From Rhizorhabdus wittichii RW1 (GTDB taxonomy: Bacteria > Pseudomonadota > Alphaproteobacteria > Sphingomonadales > Sphingomonadaceae): a DNA stretch of 64,000 bases. The notes beneath the pieces are model-generated. The model saw nothing but the letters and a program-made list of their open reading frames with translations, was not told the DNA's origin and did not search any database. Positions 1-9,199 of the stretch are shown piece after piece (the stretch's first letter is position 1; every line of letters starts with the position of its first letter). The DNA lies in the NCBI GenBank assembly GCA_000016765.1, contig CP000699.1:868001-932000 (forward strand). The letters are read 5' to 3'. A program made the position numbers and the translations under genes.

Positions 1-991
1 CGCCGCCCGAAGGGTCCTGCGACCGGGCGACGGCCTCCCATTCCTGCTCGGTCGGCAGCCGCGCGCCGGCCCAGCCCGCAAAGGCGTCCGCCTCGTAGAA
101 GCTGATGTGCGCGACCGGCGCGGCGAGGTCGAGCGGCTGCCAGCCGGACAGCGAGAATTGCTCCCAGCCGTCGCTGGCGCGGCGCCAGTGCAGCGGGCTG
201 GCTATGCCTTCCTGCCGCACCCAGGCCCAGCCGTCCGACAGCCAGAGGCCGGCGGTCGCATAGCCGCCATCGGCGATGAAGCGCAGCCAGTCGCCATTGG
301 TGACGAGCCGGTCGGCCAGCGCGAAAGGGGTCAGGTGGACCTTGTGAACGGGCCGCTCATTGTCGAAGGCGAAGTCCCCGCCCCGGTCGCCGATCTCGAC
401 CAGCCCCGCCGGTCCTTCCCGCCAGCCGACCGGCGGAGCTTCGTCCGCGCAGGCGCGCAAGGCGGGCCCGGCCGGCCAGACGGCGGGGCCGAGCGGGTTG
501 CAGGACAGGAGATGCTTGAGGTCGGTGAGCAGCAATTCCTGATGCTGCTGCTCATGGTTGAGGCCGAGCTCGATCAGCTCGCCGCAGCGCTCCGCCAGCA
601 GCGGCATCGCATCGAGCATCGCCGCGTCGACCGCGGCGCGATAGGCGAGCACCTCGTCGAGCGACGGCCGAGTGAGCAGCCCGCGCTGCGGCCGGGCGTG
701 GCGCGGCCCCTCCGCCTCATAATAGCTGTTGAACAGATAGGGCCAGCGATCGTCGAACAGGCGATAGCCGGGCAGATGGTCGCGCAGCACGAAACTCTCG
801 AAGAACCAGCTGACATGCGCCAGATGCCATTTGGCCGGCGACGCGTCGGGCATCGACTGCGCGGTCGCGTCGGCGTCCGACAAGGGCGCGGCGAGCGCCT
901 CGCTCAGAGCCCGAATCCGCGCATAGCGTCGCGCCAGCGCTTCCGGGGACGGTCCGGCCGGTCGCCGGATCGGGTCGGTGATGGTGGCCAA
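1..991 (-). CDS. egtB: EgtB-type hercynylcysteine sulfoxide synthase, 3' end beyond window
   Basis: Reading from a TTG at 991 the frame stays open for 330 codons to the window edge. It is preceded by a purine-rich Shine-Dalgarno stretch (GGGAGGGG). The N-terminal DinB-like half shows WHLAHVSWFFE and NHEQQHQELLLTD, which carry the His ligands of the non-haem iron centre in EgtB. The C-terminal half is a formylglycine-generating-enzyme-like sulfatase-modifying fold (APVAHISFYEADAF, RLPTEQEWEA). EgtB joins hercynine to cysteine or gamma-glutamylcysteine by oxidative C-S bond formation in ergothioneine biosynthesis. It follows an ABC transporter on the same strand after an 86-bp gap. The methyltransferase egtD often lies downstream of egtB and would be outside this window. 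Family is confident; start codon is moderately sure. Confidence 0.88.
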   Translation of the reverse strand, partial: MATITDPIRRPAGPSPEALARRYARIRALSEALAAPLSDADATAQSMPDASPAKWHLAHVSWFFESFVLRDHLPGYRLFDDRWPYLFNSYYEAEGPRHARPQRGLLTRPSLDEVLAYRAAVDAAMLDAMPLLAERCGELIELGLNHEQQHQELLLTDLKHLLSCNPLGPAVWPAGPALRACADEAPPVGWREGPAGLVEIGDRGGDFAFDNERPVHKVHLTPFALADRLVTNGDWLRFIADGGYATAGLWLSDGWAWVRQEGIASPLHWRRASDGWEQFSLSGWQPLDLAAPVAHISFYEADAFAGWAGARLPTEQEWEAVARSQDPSGG

Positions 992-1077
992 GCCGGAACC
1001 CCTCCCTCTTCGAGCGGACCGCGGGAAAGGCCGGTTCGCTCAAGAATCCCTGATAGAACTCATGAGGGACGATTAAG

Positions 1078-2631
1078 TTACGGGCCCCTCGTCCTTTTCG
1101 TGTCGAGCAGCCAGCGCGCGGCCTGCGCGGGGCTGCGCTTGGCGATATCGCGGTCGACCATCCCGTTCGCCGTCCGCATCCGGCCGATATCGATCGCGCC
1201 GACCAGCGGGCGCAGCGCCGCCACCAGCCCGGGATCGGCGGCGGCGCGGCGCGAGAGCAGCAGCACCGCGTCATAGTGCGGCAGCGCGGCGCGCGGATCG
1301 GCGATCGTCACCAGGTCCATCGCCGCGATCCGCCCGTCCGACGAAAAGGCCGAGATCACGTCGGCCGATCCGTCCGCCAGCGCCCGGTACATGAAGGTCG
1401 GGCTGTAGGAGCGCTGGTCGGCGAAGGTGGGATGGTAGCGCGCCTGCACCGCCCGCCATTCGGGACGGCTGAGGAATTCGAGGTCGCTCGCCAGCCGCAG
1501 CCGGGGCGCCGCGCGGGCGAGATCCTCGAGCGTGGCGATGCCGAGCGCCCGCGCCCGATCGCGCTTCATCGCAAATGTATAGGCATTTTCGAAACCGAGC
1601 GCGCCGAGCAGCCGGACGCCGTCGCGCGCCGCCAGATCGCGCTCCAGCCGGCGCAGCATGACGTCGGGCGGCGGCGTGTCGGTGCGGCCGAGGACGTTGC
1701 TCCAGAGCGTGCCCGAATAGTCGACATAGACGGCGATATCCCCGGCGGCGAGCGCGCGATAGGCGATCGCCGAACCGAGATTGTCGCGCCGCGCGGTGCG
1801 ATAGCCCGCCGCCCGGAGCCGCTGCTCGATCGCCTCGGCGAGGATATATTGCTCGGAGAAATTCTTGGCGCCGATGACGACGACATCGCCGGTCCGCGCG
1901 GCGTCCCCCCTCGGCAGCGGCGCGAAGGCCGCAGCCACGGCAAGCAGGAGCACGGCGAGGCCAGCGATCAGGCGCGGGCGCGAGCGGGCCTCAAGGCCGC
2001 TCTCGACGAGCGCGAGGACGGCGTCGACCAGCAGCGCCAGCGCCGCCGCCGCGAAGCAGCCGATCAGCACCCGCTGCCAGTCCTCGGTCTGCAACCCCGA
2101 GAAGATCAGGTCGCCGAGGCTCGGCTGGCCGATCGTCGTCGCCAGCGTCGCCGTGCCGATCGTCCAGACCGCGGCGGTGCGGATGCCGGCGAGGATCACC
2201 GGCGCGCCGAGCGGCAGCTCGACCAGCCACAATTTCTGCCGGCGGGTCATGCCGACGCCATCGGCCGCTTCCTTCAGGGCCGGATCGATGCCGTCGATCG
2301 CCGCCACCCCGTTGCGCAGGATCGGCAACAGCGCATAGACGCACAGCGCCAGCAGCGCGGGCAGGAAGCCGAGCGCCGGGATCGCCAGCCCGCTCGCCCG
2401 CCCGAGCACCAGCAGCAGCGGATAGAAGAGCGCGAGCAGCGCCAGGCCGGGTATGGTCTGCATCAGCCCGACGACGGCGAGCAGCGGCCCCCTGACCCGC
2501 CGGCCATGCGCCGCGACGATCGCGAGCGGAACGCCCGCCGCGACGGCGAGGATGACGGCGCAGCCGCTGAGCAGCAGATGCGCCTGGGCGAGCCCCGCCA
2601 GCTCGCCCCAGCCGGTGCTGCCGCCGATCAC
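1078..2631 (-). CDS. ABC transporter permease fused to OpuAC/EgtU-type solute-binding domain
   Basis: This 517-residue protein has two parts. Residues 1 to about 235 are a multi-spanning BPD-type permease with the EAA-loop region (LKEAADGVGMTRRQKLWLVELPLGAPVI). Residues about 248-515 form a periplasmic quaternary-amine binding domain beginning VVVIGAKNFSEQYILAEAI. Such fusions import betaine, choline or carnitine. The EgtU family, which imports ergothioneine in some Firmicutes and Helicobacter, has the same architecture. The start overlaps the ATPase stop by 4 bp (ATGA), so they form one operon. The next gene downstream is egtB, which makes ergothioneine or a related betaine a plausible ligand; that step is inference. 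Confidence 0.9.
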   Translation of the reverse strand: MIGGSTGWGELAGLAQAHLLLSGCAVILAVAAGVPLAIVAAHGRRVRGPLLAVVGLMQTIPGLALLALFYPLLLVLGRASGLAIPALGFLPALLALCVYALLPILRNGVAAIDGIDPALKEAADGVGMTRRQKLWLVELPLGAPVILAGIRTAAVWTIGTATLATTIGQPSLGDLIFSGLQTEDWQRVLIGCFAAAALALLVDAVLALVESGLEARSRPRLIAGLAVLLLAVAAAFAPLPRGDAARTGDVVVIGAKNFSEQYILAEAIEQRLRAAGYRTARRDNLGSAIAYRALAAGDIAVYVDYSGTLWSNVLGRTDTPPPDVMLRRLERDLAARDGVRLLGALGFENAYTFAMKRDRARALGIATLEDLARAAPRLRLASDLEFLSRPEWRAVQARYHPTFADQRSYSPTFMYRALADGSADVISAFSSDGRIAAMDLVTIADPRAALPHYDAVLLLSRRAAADPGLVAALRPLVGAIDIGRMRTANGMVDRDIAKRSPAQAARWLLDTKRTRGP

Positions 2632-3386
2632 CGGCCGGCCGCTATCGCGTCGAGACGGGCGGCGGACCGCCGCGCCACGGCGATCATCGCTTCGATGCGG
2701 GGATCGCCGGCGCCGTGGATCAGCGCGCGCGGCGGCTGGTCGGCCAATATCCGCCCCTCCCCGATCACGATCACCCGGTCGGCGAGCAGCAGCGCCTCGG
2801 CCATGTCGTGGGTGACGATCAGGCTGGTCAGCCCCATCGCCTCGTGCAGCGCCCGATAGGCCGCGCCCAGCTCGTCGCGCGTCACCGGATCGAGCGCGCC
2901 GAACGGCTCGTCCATCAGCATGATCGCCGGCCGGGCGGCGAGCGCGCGGGCGAAGCCGACCCGCTGCGCCTGCCCGCCGGACAGCTGCGCGGGGCGCCGT
3001 TCCGCGAAATCGGCGGGGAGCGCCACCAGGTCGAGCAGCTCGGCGACCCGCGCCGCCCGCTCTTCGCGCGGCACGCCCTGCAAGCGCGGCACCAAAGCGA
3101 CGTTCTCGGCGACGCTCATATGCGGGAACAGGCCGATCCCCTGGAAGACATAGCCGATGCGGCGGCGCAACTCGGCGACCGGCTGCGCCGCGACGTCGCG
3201 CCCCTCGATCGCGATCGTGCCCGTGTCGATCTCGACCAGCCGGTTGATCGCCTTGAGCAGGGTCGTCTTGCCCGCGCCCGACGCGCCGACCAGCGCGACG
3301 AAGCTGCCGCGCTCGATCGTCAGCGAGACGTCGTCGAGGACGTGGCGCCCGGCATAATGCTTGCCGACATGGTCGAAGCTGATCAT
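2628..3386 (-). CDS. Osmoprotectant/EgtV-type ABC transporter ATP-binding protein
   Basis: This 252-residue ABC ATPase shows Walker A GASGAGKTT (about 34-42), signature LSGGQAQR (135-142), Walker B IMLMDEPFGALD (about 155-166) and the switch histidine in IVTHD. It is shorter than OpuCA/ProV because it lacks C-terminal CBS domains, as in the EgtV/OsmV-like subset. I chose the ATG at 3386 because a GGAGGGCG stretch sits directly before it and the ABC fold starts at once (MISFDHVGKHY). The frame extends upstream but that part is not ABC-like. It energises the permease-binding protein fusion that follows with a 4-bp overlap. Confidence 0.9.
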   Translation of the reverse strand: MISFDHVGKHYAGRHVLDDVSLTIERGSFVALVGASGAGKTTLLKAINRLVEIDTGTIAIEGRDVAAQPVAELRRRIGYVFQGIGLFPHMSVAENVALVPRLQGVPREERAARVAELLDLVALPADFAERRPAQLSGGQAQRVGFARALAARPAIMLMDEPFGALDPVTRDELGAAYRALHEAMGLTSLIVTHDMAEALLLADRVIVIGEGRILADQPPRALIHGAGDPRIEAMIAVARRSAARLDAIAAGR

Positions 3387-3540
3387 CGCCCTCCGCCCGC
3401 CTTCCATTCCCACCATAGCAGCAACCGGAGCCGGAGCATCAGGTTCCCGATATCCTCGCACGGGTCCGCGCATTCAGGCTCCAGCAAGACCGCTCGCCTC
3501 ATGATGCTCGGGAAACCACGAAGGAGAGAGAGGCGATCCG

Positions 3541-4797
3541 GTGACGGCGCGTCGAGGCAAGGTCCATATCCGTCCCATCCCGCTGGCGCTGCTCGCCGCC
3601 GTCCTGCTCACGACCGGCTGCCAGCGCCCGGAGACGCTCGGCCGCGAAGCGCAGGCGCCCGCACCTGCCCGAACAGCCGCCCTCGCTCCGTCCGCGCCCG
3701 CCGTCCGCCAGGAACCGGTGGTGGTGACGCTCGCGCCGCCGGTGCCCAGCGCCGCGCTCGCGCTCGACGCCGCGATCGACCGGCTCGGCCGCCACTTTCC
3801 CGGCGATGTCGGCCTCGCCGTGCGCGACGTCCAGACCGGATGGACCTCGCATCATCGCGGGCTCGACTATTTCCCGCAGCAGAGCGTCTCCAAATTATGG
3901 GTGTCGCTGACCGCGCTCGATGAGGTCGATAGCGGCCGGCTCGATCTGTCGCGGGCGCTGACGGTGACGGCGAAGGACCTCACCCTGTTCCACCAGCCGA
4001 TCCGCGCGCTGGCGCTGCGCCCCGGCGGCTTCCAGACGACCGGCGACGACCTGATGGTCCGGGCGCTGACCCAGAGCGACAACAGCGCCAACGACCGGCT
4101 GCTGCATCAGGTCGGCGGCCCCGACGCGGTGCGCGCGACGCTGCGCGGCAAGGCGATAGCGGGGATACGCTTCGGCCCGGGCGAGCCCCGGCTCCAGGCG
4201 ACCATCGCCGGGCTCGACTGGCAGCCCGACTGGGCCGGCGGGACCGGCTTCTATACCGCACGCGACGCATTGCCCGCCAGGACCCGCCGGGCCGCGTTCG
4301 ACGAGTATCTCGCCGATCCGATCGACGGGGCGACGCCGATCGCGATGGTCGACACGCTCGCCCGGCTGCGGCGCGGCGACCTGCTGTCGCCCGCATCGAC
4401 CGCGAAGATGACCGCGATCATGGAGGAGACGCGCACCGGCGCGCTGCGCCTCAAGGCGGGGCTGAAGCCCGGCTGGCGGCTCGCGCACAAGACCGGCACC
4501 GGTCAGGTCTATCAGGGCGAGCAGGCCGGCTATAACGACGTCGGCATCCTGACCTCGCCCGAGGGCCGCAGCTATGCGGTGGCGGTGATGATCGGCCGCA
4601 CCGGCCGTCCGCTGGCGGAGCGCATGAAGCTGATGCAGTCGGTCGTCGCGGCGACGATCGCCTATGACGCGGCCCTCGCCGCCCAGCGCGCCGCCGCGCC
4701 CCATGACCCGAATGGCTCAGATCCGGCGCCCGACGGCGGCCCAGTAACGGTCGCGCAGGACGCGCTTCAACACCTTGCCGTTCGGGCTGCGCGGTAG
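3541..4797 (+). CDS. Class A beta-lactamase-like serine hydrolase, lipoprotein
   Basis: This 418-residue exported protein starts at GTG. The signal sequence ends in a lipobox, LLTTGC with Cys27, so it is probably a membrane-anchored lipoprotein. The penicillin-recognising fold carries the three class A motifs: SVSK (Ser115 nucleophile, Lys118), SDN (179-181) and KTG (317-319). An omega-loop-like GEPRLQ places Glu215 where class A enzymes have Glu166, with Gln219 replacing the usual Asn170. Residues 28-70 are an Ala/Pro-rich linker. It may hydrolyse beta-lactams or act on peptidoglycan; resistance cannot be read from sequence. Its 3' end overlaps the convergent ligase gene by 81 bp. Confidence 0.85.
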   Translation: MTARRGKVHIRPIPLALLAAVLLTTGCQRPETLGREAQAPAPARTAALAPSAPAVRQEPVVVTLAPPVPSAALALDAAIDRLGRHFPGDVGLAVRDVQTGWTSHHRGLDYFPQQSVSKLWVSLTALDEVDSGRLDLSRALTVTAKDLTLFHQPIRALALRPGGFQTTGDDLMVRALTQSDNSANDRLLHQVGGPDAVRATLRGKAIAGIRFGPGEPRLQATIAGLDWQPDWAGGTGFYTARDALPARTRRAAFDEYLADPIDGATPIAMVDTLARLRRGDLLSPASTAKMTAIMEETRTGALRLKAGLKPGWRLAHKTGTGQVYQGEQAGYNDVGILTSPEGRSYAVAVMIGRTGRPLAERMKLMQSVVAATIAYDAALAAQRAAAPHDPNGSDPAPDGGPVTVAQDALQHLAVRAAR

Positions 4798-6276
4798 CGC
4801 GTCGACGAAATCGACGCGCTTCGGGCATTTGACGCTCCCCAGGCGCTGCCGGCACAGGCCCAGCACCGCGTCCGCCGAGATATCCTGCCCCTCGATCGTC
4901 TCGACGACGGCGGTGACGAGCTCGCCCCATTCCTCGTCGGGCACGCCGATGACCGCGCAATCGGCGACCGCCGGATGCGACCAGATCACCTGCTCGATCT
5001 CCTGCGGGTAGATGTTGAGGCCGCCCGATATGATCATGTCCTTCTTGCGATCGCAGACGTGCAGGCGGCCCTCGCCGTCGAGGAAGCCGATGTCGCCGGT
5101 GTGCAGCCATCCGTCGACGATCGCCGCGGCGGTCAGCTCGGGCTGGCGGTAATAGCCGGGGGTGACGAGATCGCCCCGCACGCACACCTCCCCCATCTCG
5201 CCCGCCGGGACCTCGCGGTCGTCGGCGTCGAGGATGCGCAGCTCGATCAGCGCGGTCGGCCGCCCGCAGCTGGACAGGACCCGATCGGGGGCGGGATCGC
5301 CGTTGTCGTCAACATGCTCCTCGGGCGCCAGGAAGGTGCAGAGCGCGGGGGCCTCGGACTGGCCGTAGAATTGCGTCAGGCACGGCCCGAACAGCCGGAT
5401 CGCGCGCTTCAGCTTCTCGACCGACATCGGCGCCGAGCCATAGCCGAAATAGCGGACCGACCGCAGGTTCCGGTCGCCGATGCCGGGATGGTCGAGCATC
5501 CGGTAGATCAGCGTCGGCGGCAGGAAGAACTCGGTCACCCGCTGCGCCTCGATCGTGTCGAGCATCGCGTCGATATCGGGCGCGGGCAGGATCGCGACGG
5601 CGCCGCCCCGCGCGATCGCCGGAACGGCGAGCGGCCCGGCCGCATGGGTCAGCGGCGCGGCGGCCATCGCCACCGGACGCTCGCCGGTCCGATAGACGAA
5701 GCTGAACAGATAGGTGGCGACCATCGCGGCGAGATTGCGCTCGGTGAGCATGACGCCCTTCGGCCGGCCGGTGGTGCCCCCGGTCGGCATGATGATCGCC
5801 AGCGCGTCATTGTCGAGCGGAAGATCGGTCCAGCCGTCGGGCACGCCCGACAGCCATTCGTCGAGCGACGGGATGTCGCCGATCCGCCGGTCGAGGCAGA
5901 CATAGGCGGCGATGCGGGGCAGTTGCGGGCGGATCGCCCGGACCATGTCGGCGAAGCGGCTGTGGAAGACGAGCAGGTCGCATTCGAACATGTCCAGCGT
6001 GTAGCGGGCGTCGTCCTCGCCGTTCTTCGGGTTCATCGGAATCCAGCTCATCCCGGCGCGATGGAGGCCGAAGGCGCATTGGAAGGCGACGGCGTCGTTC
6101 AGCGACAGCACGGCGCCGCGGCTGCCGGGCGCGAAGCCCGCATCCCGCGCGCGCCGGGCGAAACGACGGGTGAACACCTGCACCTCGGCATAGCGCCAGC
6201 GGCGATCGCCTTGCAGCAGGACCGTTCCCTCCGGATCGATCCGCGCGCCCTGGTCGAGGAAGCGGGCGAAGAACAT
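4717..6276 (-). CDS. AMP-dependent acyl-CoA ligase (class I adenylate-forming)
   Basis: This 519-residue cytoplasmic enzyme activates a carboxylic acid through an acyl-AMP to its CoA thioester. Visible motifs are the P-loop [11 protein letters not shown] (about 164-174), YGQSEA, WLHTGDIG, the hinge region DRKKDMIISGGLNIYP and the C-terminal catalytic lysine region PNGKVLKR. It resembles medium/long-chain fatty-acyl or cyclohexane-carboxylate-type ligases; the substrate is not determinable. It starts 2 bp after the thiolase-family gene, so the two are co-transcribed and probably act on the same acyl group. Confidence 0.88.
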   Translation of the reverse strand: MFFARFLDQGARIDPEGTVLLQGDRRWRYAEVQVFTRRFARRARDAGFAPGSRGAVLSLNDAVAFQCAFGLHRAGMSWIPMNPKNGEDDARYTLDMFECDLLVFHSRFADMVRAIRPQLPRIAAYVCLDRRIGDIPSLDEWLSGVPDGWTDLPLDNDALAIIMPTGGTTGRPKGVMLTERNLAAMVATYLFSFVYRTGERPVAMAAAPLTHAAGPLAVPAIARGGAVAILPAPDIDAMLDTIEAQRVTEFFLPPTLIYRMLDHPGIGDRNLRSVRYFGYGSAPMSVEKLKRAIRLFGPCLTQFYGQSEAPALCTFLAPEEHVDDNGDPAPDRVLSSCGRPTALIELRILDADDREVPAGEMGEVCVRGDLVTPGYYRQPELTAAAIVDGWLHTGDIGFLDGEGRLHVCDRKKDMIISGGLNIYPQEIEQVIWSHPAVADCAVIGVPDEEWGELVTAVVETIEGQDISADAVLGLCRQRLGSVKCPKRVDFVDALPRSPNGKVLKRVLRDRYWAAVGRRI

Positions 6277-6278
6277 GG

Positions 6279-7523
6279 TCAGGCTCCCGGCGCGGCGAGG
6301 ATGGCGACGGCGGCGGCGGCGTCCTCGACACCGTAGAGGCCGCCGCCATTCTCCAGCATGGCGTGTCGCGCGCGCGCCACCTGCCGGGGCCCCGCGCGAC
6401 CGCGAAGCTGGGTGACGAGCTCGTGGACCTGGGCGAGCCCGGTCGCGGCGAGCGGATGGCCGCGCGATTCCAGGCCGCCCGAGACGTTGACCGGCACGCG
6501 CCCGCCCAGGGTGAAATCGCCGCGCTCGGCCGCCGGCCCGCCCTCGCCCCGCGCCGCGAGCCGCAGATTCTCCACGTTCAACAGCTCGCCGAAGGCGGTC
6601 GCGTCATGGACCTCGGCAAGGTCGATCGCGTCGGGCCCGATCCCGGCCTGATCATAGGCGCGGTCGGCGGCGAGCCGGGTGACGTGCCGGTCCCAATCGC
6701 GGTCGTCGCGGTCGCTGCCGGTCTGGAGCACGCTGGCGGCGATCCGAACCGCCCCGGCGCGGGCGGCATCGCCCAGCCTGCGAAGCCCTTCGGCGGAGCA
6801 GAGCAGCGCCGCCGCCGCGCCGTCCGAATAGGCCGAGCACATCGGCACGGTCAGCGGATAGGACAGCGACCGCGCGGCCAGCACCTCGTCGACGGTGAAG
6901 GCCCGGCGGAACTGGCAATAGGGATTGTCGACCGAATGGCCGTGGTTCTTCGCGGCGATGGCGGCGAGCTGGCGCCGGGTGGTGCCGAAATCGGCCATGT
7001 GCGCGCGTGCCCAGCAGCCATACATGTCCATGAACACCGACCGCTCGCCCTCCGCCGGCGGAACGGATATCCCCGCCCCCAGCGCGGCCAGCCGCGCCAT
7101 CGCGGCGTCGCGATCATGGACGTCCATCCCGCCCGCGAACAGCGCATCGCGCTTCGCCACATCCTCGACCGACAGCTTCTCCGCCCCGATCGCCAGCACG
7201 ATGTCCGCCATGCCGGCGCGGACCTGCGCCATGCCGAGGTGCAGCGCGGTCATGCCCGAAGCGCAGGCATTCTCGACATTGACGATCGGGATCGCCTGGA
7301 AGCCGAGCGGACGCAGCGCCATCTGCCCCGGCGTGCCGGTCTGCCCTTCGAGCAGGCCCTGCCCGACATTGGCGAAGAAGGCGGCCTCGACATCGGCCGC
7401 GCGGGCGCCGGCATCGTCGAGGCAGGCGGACACCGCCTCGCGCACGAGCTGCTTGACGGTGCGCCCGGGAAGCAGGGCGAAGCGGGTCATCCCGACCCCG
7501 GCGACATAGACCGAATCCTGCAT
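6279..7523 (-). CDS. Thiolase-family (SCP2-type) acyltransferase
   Basis: This 414-residue thiolase-fold protein has an active-site cysteine in NVENACASGMTALH, a conserved HDATAFGEL region and a C-terminal RGHPLAATG histidine motif. Members of this non-canonical SCP-x-like group are often annotated acetyl-CoA acetyltransferase and act in thiolytic cleavage of branched or cyclic acyl-CoAs. I set the start at the ATG at 7523 (MQDSVYVAGVGMTRF) because the thiolase homology begins there and an AGGAAAGGG lies upstream. The frame opens further upstream with Arg/Cys-rich sequence that does not look like thiolase. It leads a two-gene operon with the ligase and is divergent from the glycosyltransferase. 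Confidence 0.87.
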   Translation of the reverse strand: MQDSVYVAGVGMTRFALLPGRTVKQLVREAVSACLDDAGARAADVEAAFFANVGQGLLEGQTGTPGQMALRPLGFQAIPIVNVENACASGMTALHLGMAQVRAGMADIVLAIGAEKLSVEDVAKRDALFAGGMDVHDRDAAMARLAALGAGISVPPAEGERSVFMDMYGCWARAHMADFGTTRRQLAAIAAKNHGHSVDNPYCQFRRAFTVDEVLAARSLSYPLTVPMCSAYSDGAAAALLCSAEGLRRLGDAARAGAVRIAASVLQTGSDRDDRDWDRHVTRLAADRAYDQAGIGPDAIDLAEVHDATAFGELLNVENLRLAARGEGGPAAERGDFTLGGRVPVNVSGGLESRGHPLAATGLAQVHELVTQLRGRAGPRQVARARHAMLENGGGLYGVEDAAAAVAILAAPGA

Positions 7524-7681
7524 CAGCGCCGCCGCCCTTTCCTCTCTCCCGTCGAGGCGGAAACCTAGTTGTGGCGGCCGGCGGCGGCAGTCACAGGAAC
7601 GTGCTACGCCGTCGTTCCCTAACCGATTATTAGCCATTTCCGTTTACCGGTTCCGCGTTGGACGGCGGAAAAGGTGAAGGC

Positions 7682-9199
7682 ATGGCCGACGAAACCGGTG
7701 CGAATGGCGCGACCCCGGGCGGAGCCGCGCTTCCGCCGATGCGGTTCGGCTGGCTCGACGAGGAACTGCCCGCCGGGCCGTGGCCGGGCGCGCTGCGTGG
7801 TTCGCTATGCGATGCGATGAAGAACCTCGGCTGGGCGGCGGTCCATGCGGGCGAGTTCGCCCCGCTCGAACGTCTCTACCGCGACTTCGCCGCGATCTTC
7901 CCCCGGCTGCTCGTCGACCGCGACGACGTCGACCGCGCCGCCGATCTCTACACGCTGCTCCACATCATGCTGTGGCGGCGCACCCAGATCCTGTCCGAGC
8001 TGACGGTGTTCAACGCCGATGTGGTACGGCCCTTCGTCGACTATCTCGCGCGGCATTTCCCCCGAAAGGCGCCGCCCGCGTCGGACCGGCGGGTGCCCCG
8101 CATCGCCTATCTGTCGGAGACGAGCGACCTGTTCGGCGCCAACGCGGTCGCGCGCATCACCGTCTCGCTGATGCTCGGCCAGCACGAACTGCGCGCGGAA
8201 ACCGATCGGCCGATCCTCTATTGCATCAACCGCCCCGCCCCCGAGCTGTGGGCCTTCGCCGAAGCGTTCGGGCTGCACATCCGCGACATGGCGCGCGAAA
8301 CCCCGTCGCGGACGGCGGAGGCGATCGTCGCGCAGCTCGCGGCCGACGAGATCAACGTGCTGATCGCCGACAGCAATTGCGCGGTCGCGACGATGGTGCT
8401 GCAACGGCGGCCGGTACCGGTGCAGGCGTTCCACGAGAACGGCTTCGCGGCCTGGGCGATCCCCGAGCTCGATCTCGCCTTCATGGGCATCACCCGCCCC
8501 TCGCCCGAGCTGTTCGCGCCGGGCGTCGAGATGGTCCGGACCCCACGCAACACAGCCTTCGTCTTCCAGAGGATCGAGCGGCCGGAGGCGAGCATCGCGG
8601 CGGTGCGCGGCGTGCTCTGCGCGGAATCGGGCGTGGCGACGCCGAGCGTGGTCTACGGCGTCTATGGCCGCATGGCGAAGATCACCGCCGACTATATGGC
8701 GCAGGTCGAGGCGATATTGCTGCGCGATCCGCGGGCGATCTTCTTCGCCGGCGGCACCGGCCGCATCTCCCCGATCATGGACCGCAAGCGGGCCTCGCCG
8801 GCGGGCGACCGCATGGTGATCTACAACGACTTCATCGACGGTCATGTCATCGGCGAATGCATCGACGTCTTCCTCGACAGCTTCCCCTTCCCCGGCGGCA
8901 TGTCGTGCATCGAGGTGCAGGCGCGCGGCGTGCCGGTGGTCTGGATGGCGCCGCCGCCGGGCAGCGAGCAGATGATCATCGGCGACCAGCGCGATCCCAA
9001 GCTCAAGGCGCACGATGCGGACCATTATGTCGAGCTGGCTCTTCAAGCGGCCGACCCGGCGGCCTGGGCCGCGTTCGGCGAGACCGCGATCGGCATCGCC
9101 CGGCGCTTCGGCGACATGCGCGAACAGGCCGAACTGGTCGAGGCGCATCTCGCCGCCGCCTGGGCGCGAGCGCGGCGGGACGGGAGGATGGCGGCATGA
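7682..9199 (+). CDS. OGT/SPINDLY-like (GT41-type) glycosyltransferase
   Basis: This 505-residue protein probably has a GT-B fold. The stretch at about 393-422 (FLDSFPFPGGMSCIEVQARGVPVV) is the clearest signature. It resembles the donor-binding region of the O-GlcNAc-transferase/HMW1C-like family, where a DxFLDTFPY-type motif precedes an acceptor loop and GVPVV. Residues about 140-180 (RIAYLSETSDLFGANAVAR) fit the N-terminal Rossmann half. No TPR repeats are obvious. ATG 7682 was chosen for its AAGGTGAAGG ribosome site; the frame continues 8 codons upstream. The stop overlaps the next start (ATGA), linking it to a sugar aminotransferase. The acceptor is unknown. Confidence 0.72.
   Translation: MADETGANGATPGGAALPPMRFGWLDEELPAGPWPGALRGSLCDAMKNLGWAAVHAGEFAPLERLYRDFAAIFPRLLVDRDDVDRAADLYTLLHIMLWRRTQILSELTVFNADVVRPFVDYLARHFPRKAPPASDRRVPRIAYLSETSDLFGANAVARITVSLMLGQHELRAETDRPILYCINRPAPELWAFAEAFGLHIRDMARETPSRTAEAIVAQLAADEINVLIADSNCAVATMVLQRRPVPVQAFHENGFAAWAIPELDLAFMGITRPSPELFAPGVEMVRTPRNTAFVFQRIERPEASIAAVRGVLCAESGVATPSVVYGVYGRMAKITADYMAQVEAILLRDPRAIFFAGGTGRISPIMDRKRASPAGDRMVIYNDFIDGHVIGECIDVFLDSFPFPGGMSCIEVQARGVPVVWMAPPPGSEQMIIGDQRDPKLKAHDADHYVELALQAADPAAWAAFGETAIGIARRFGDMREQAELVEAHLAAAWARARRDGRMAA

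Noticed and set aside
107-1276. A 389-codon plus-strand frame over the left edge
   Set aside because: The minus strand encodes EgtB with iron-ligand motifs from a TTG start; the plus frame is Arg/Ala-rich shadow.
3541-4797. Calling the class A-like protein a proven resistance enzyme
   Set aside because: The motifs show the fold and catalytic serine, but the omega-loop Asn is replaced by Gln and substrate activity cannot be read from sequence.
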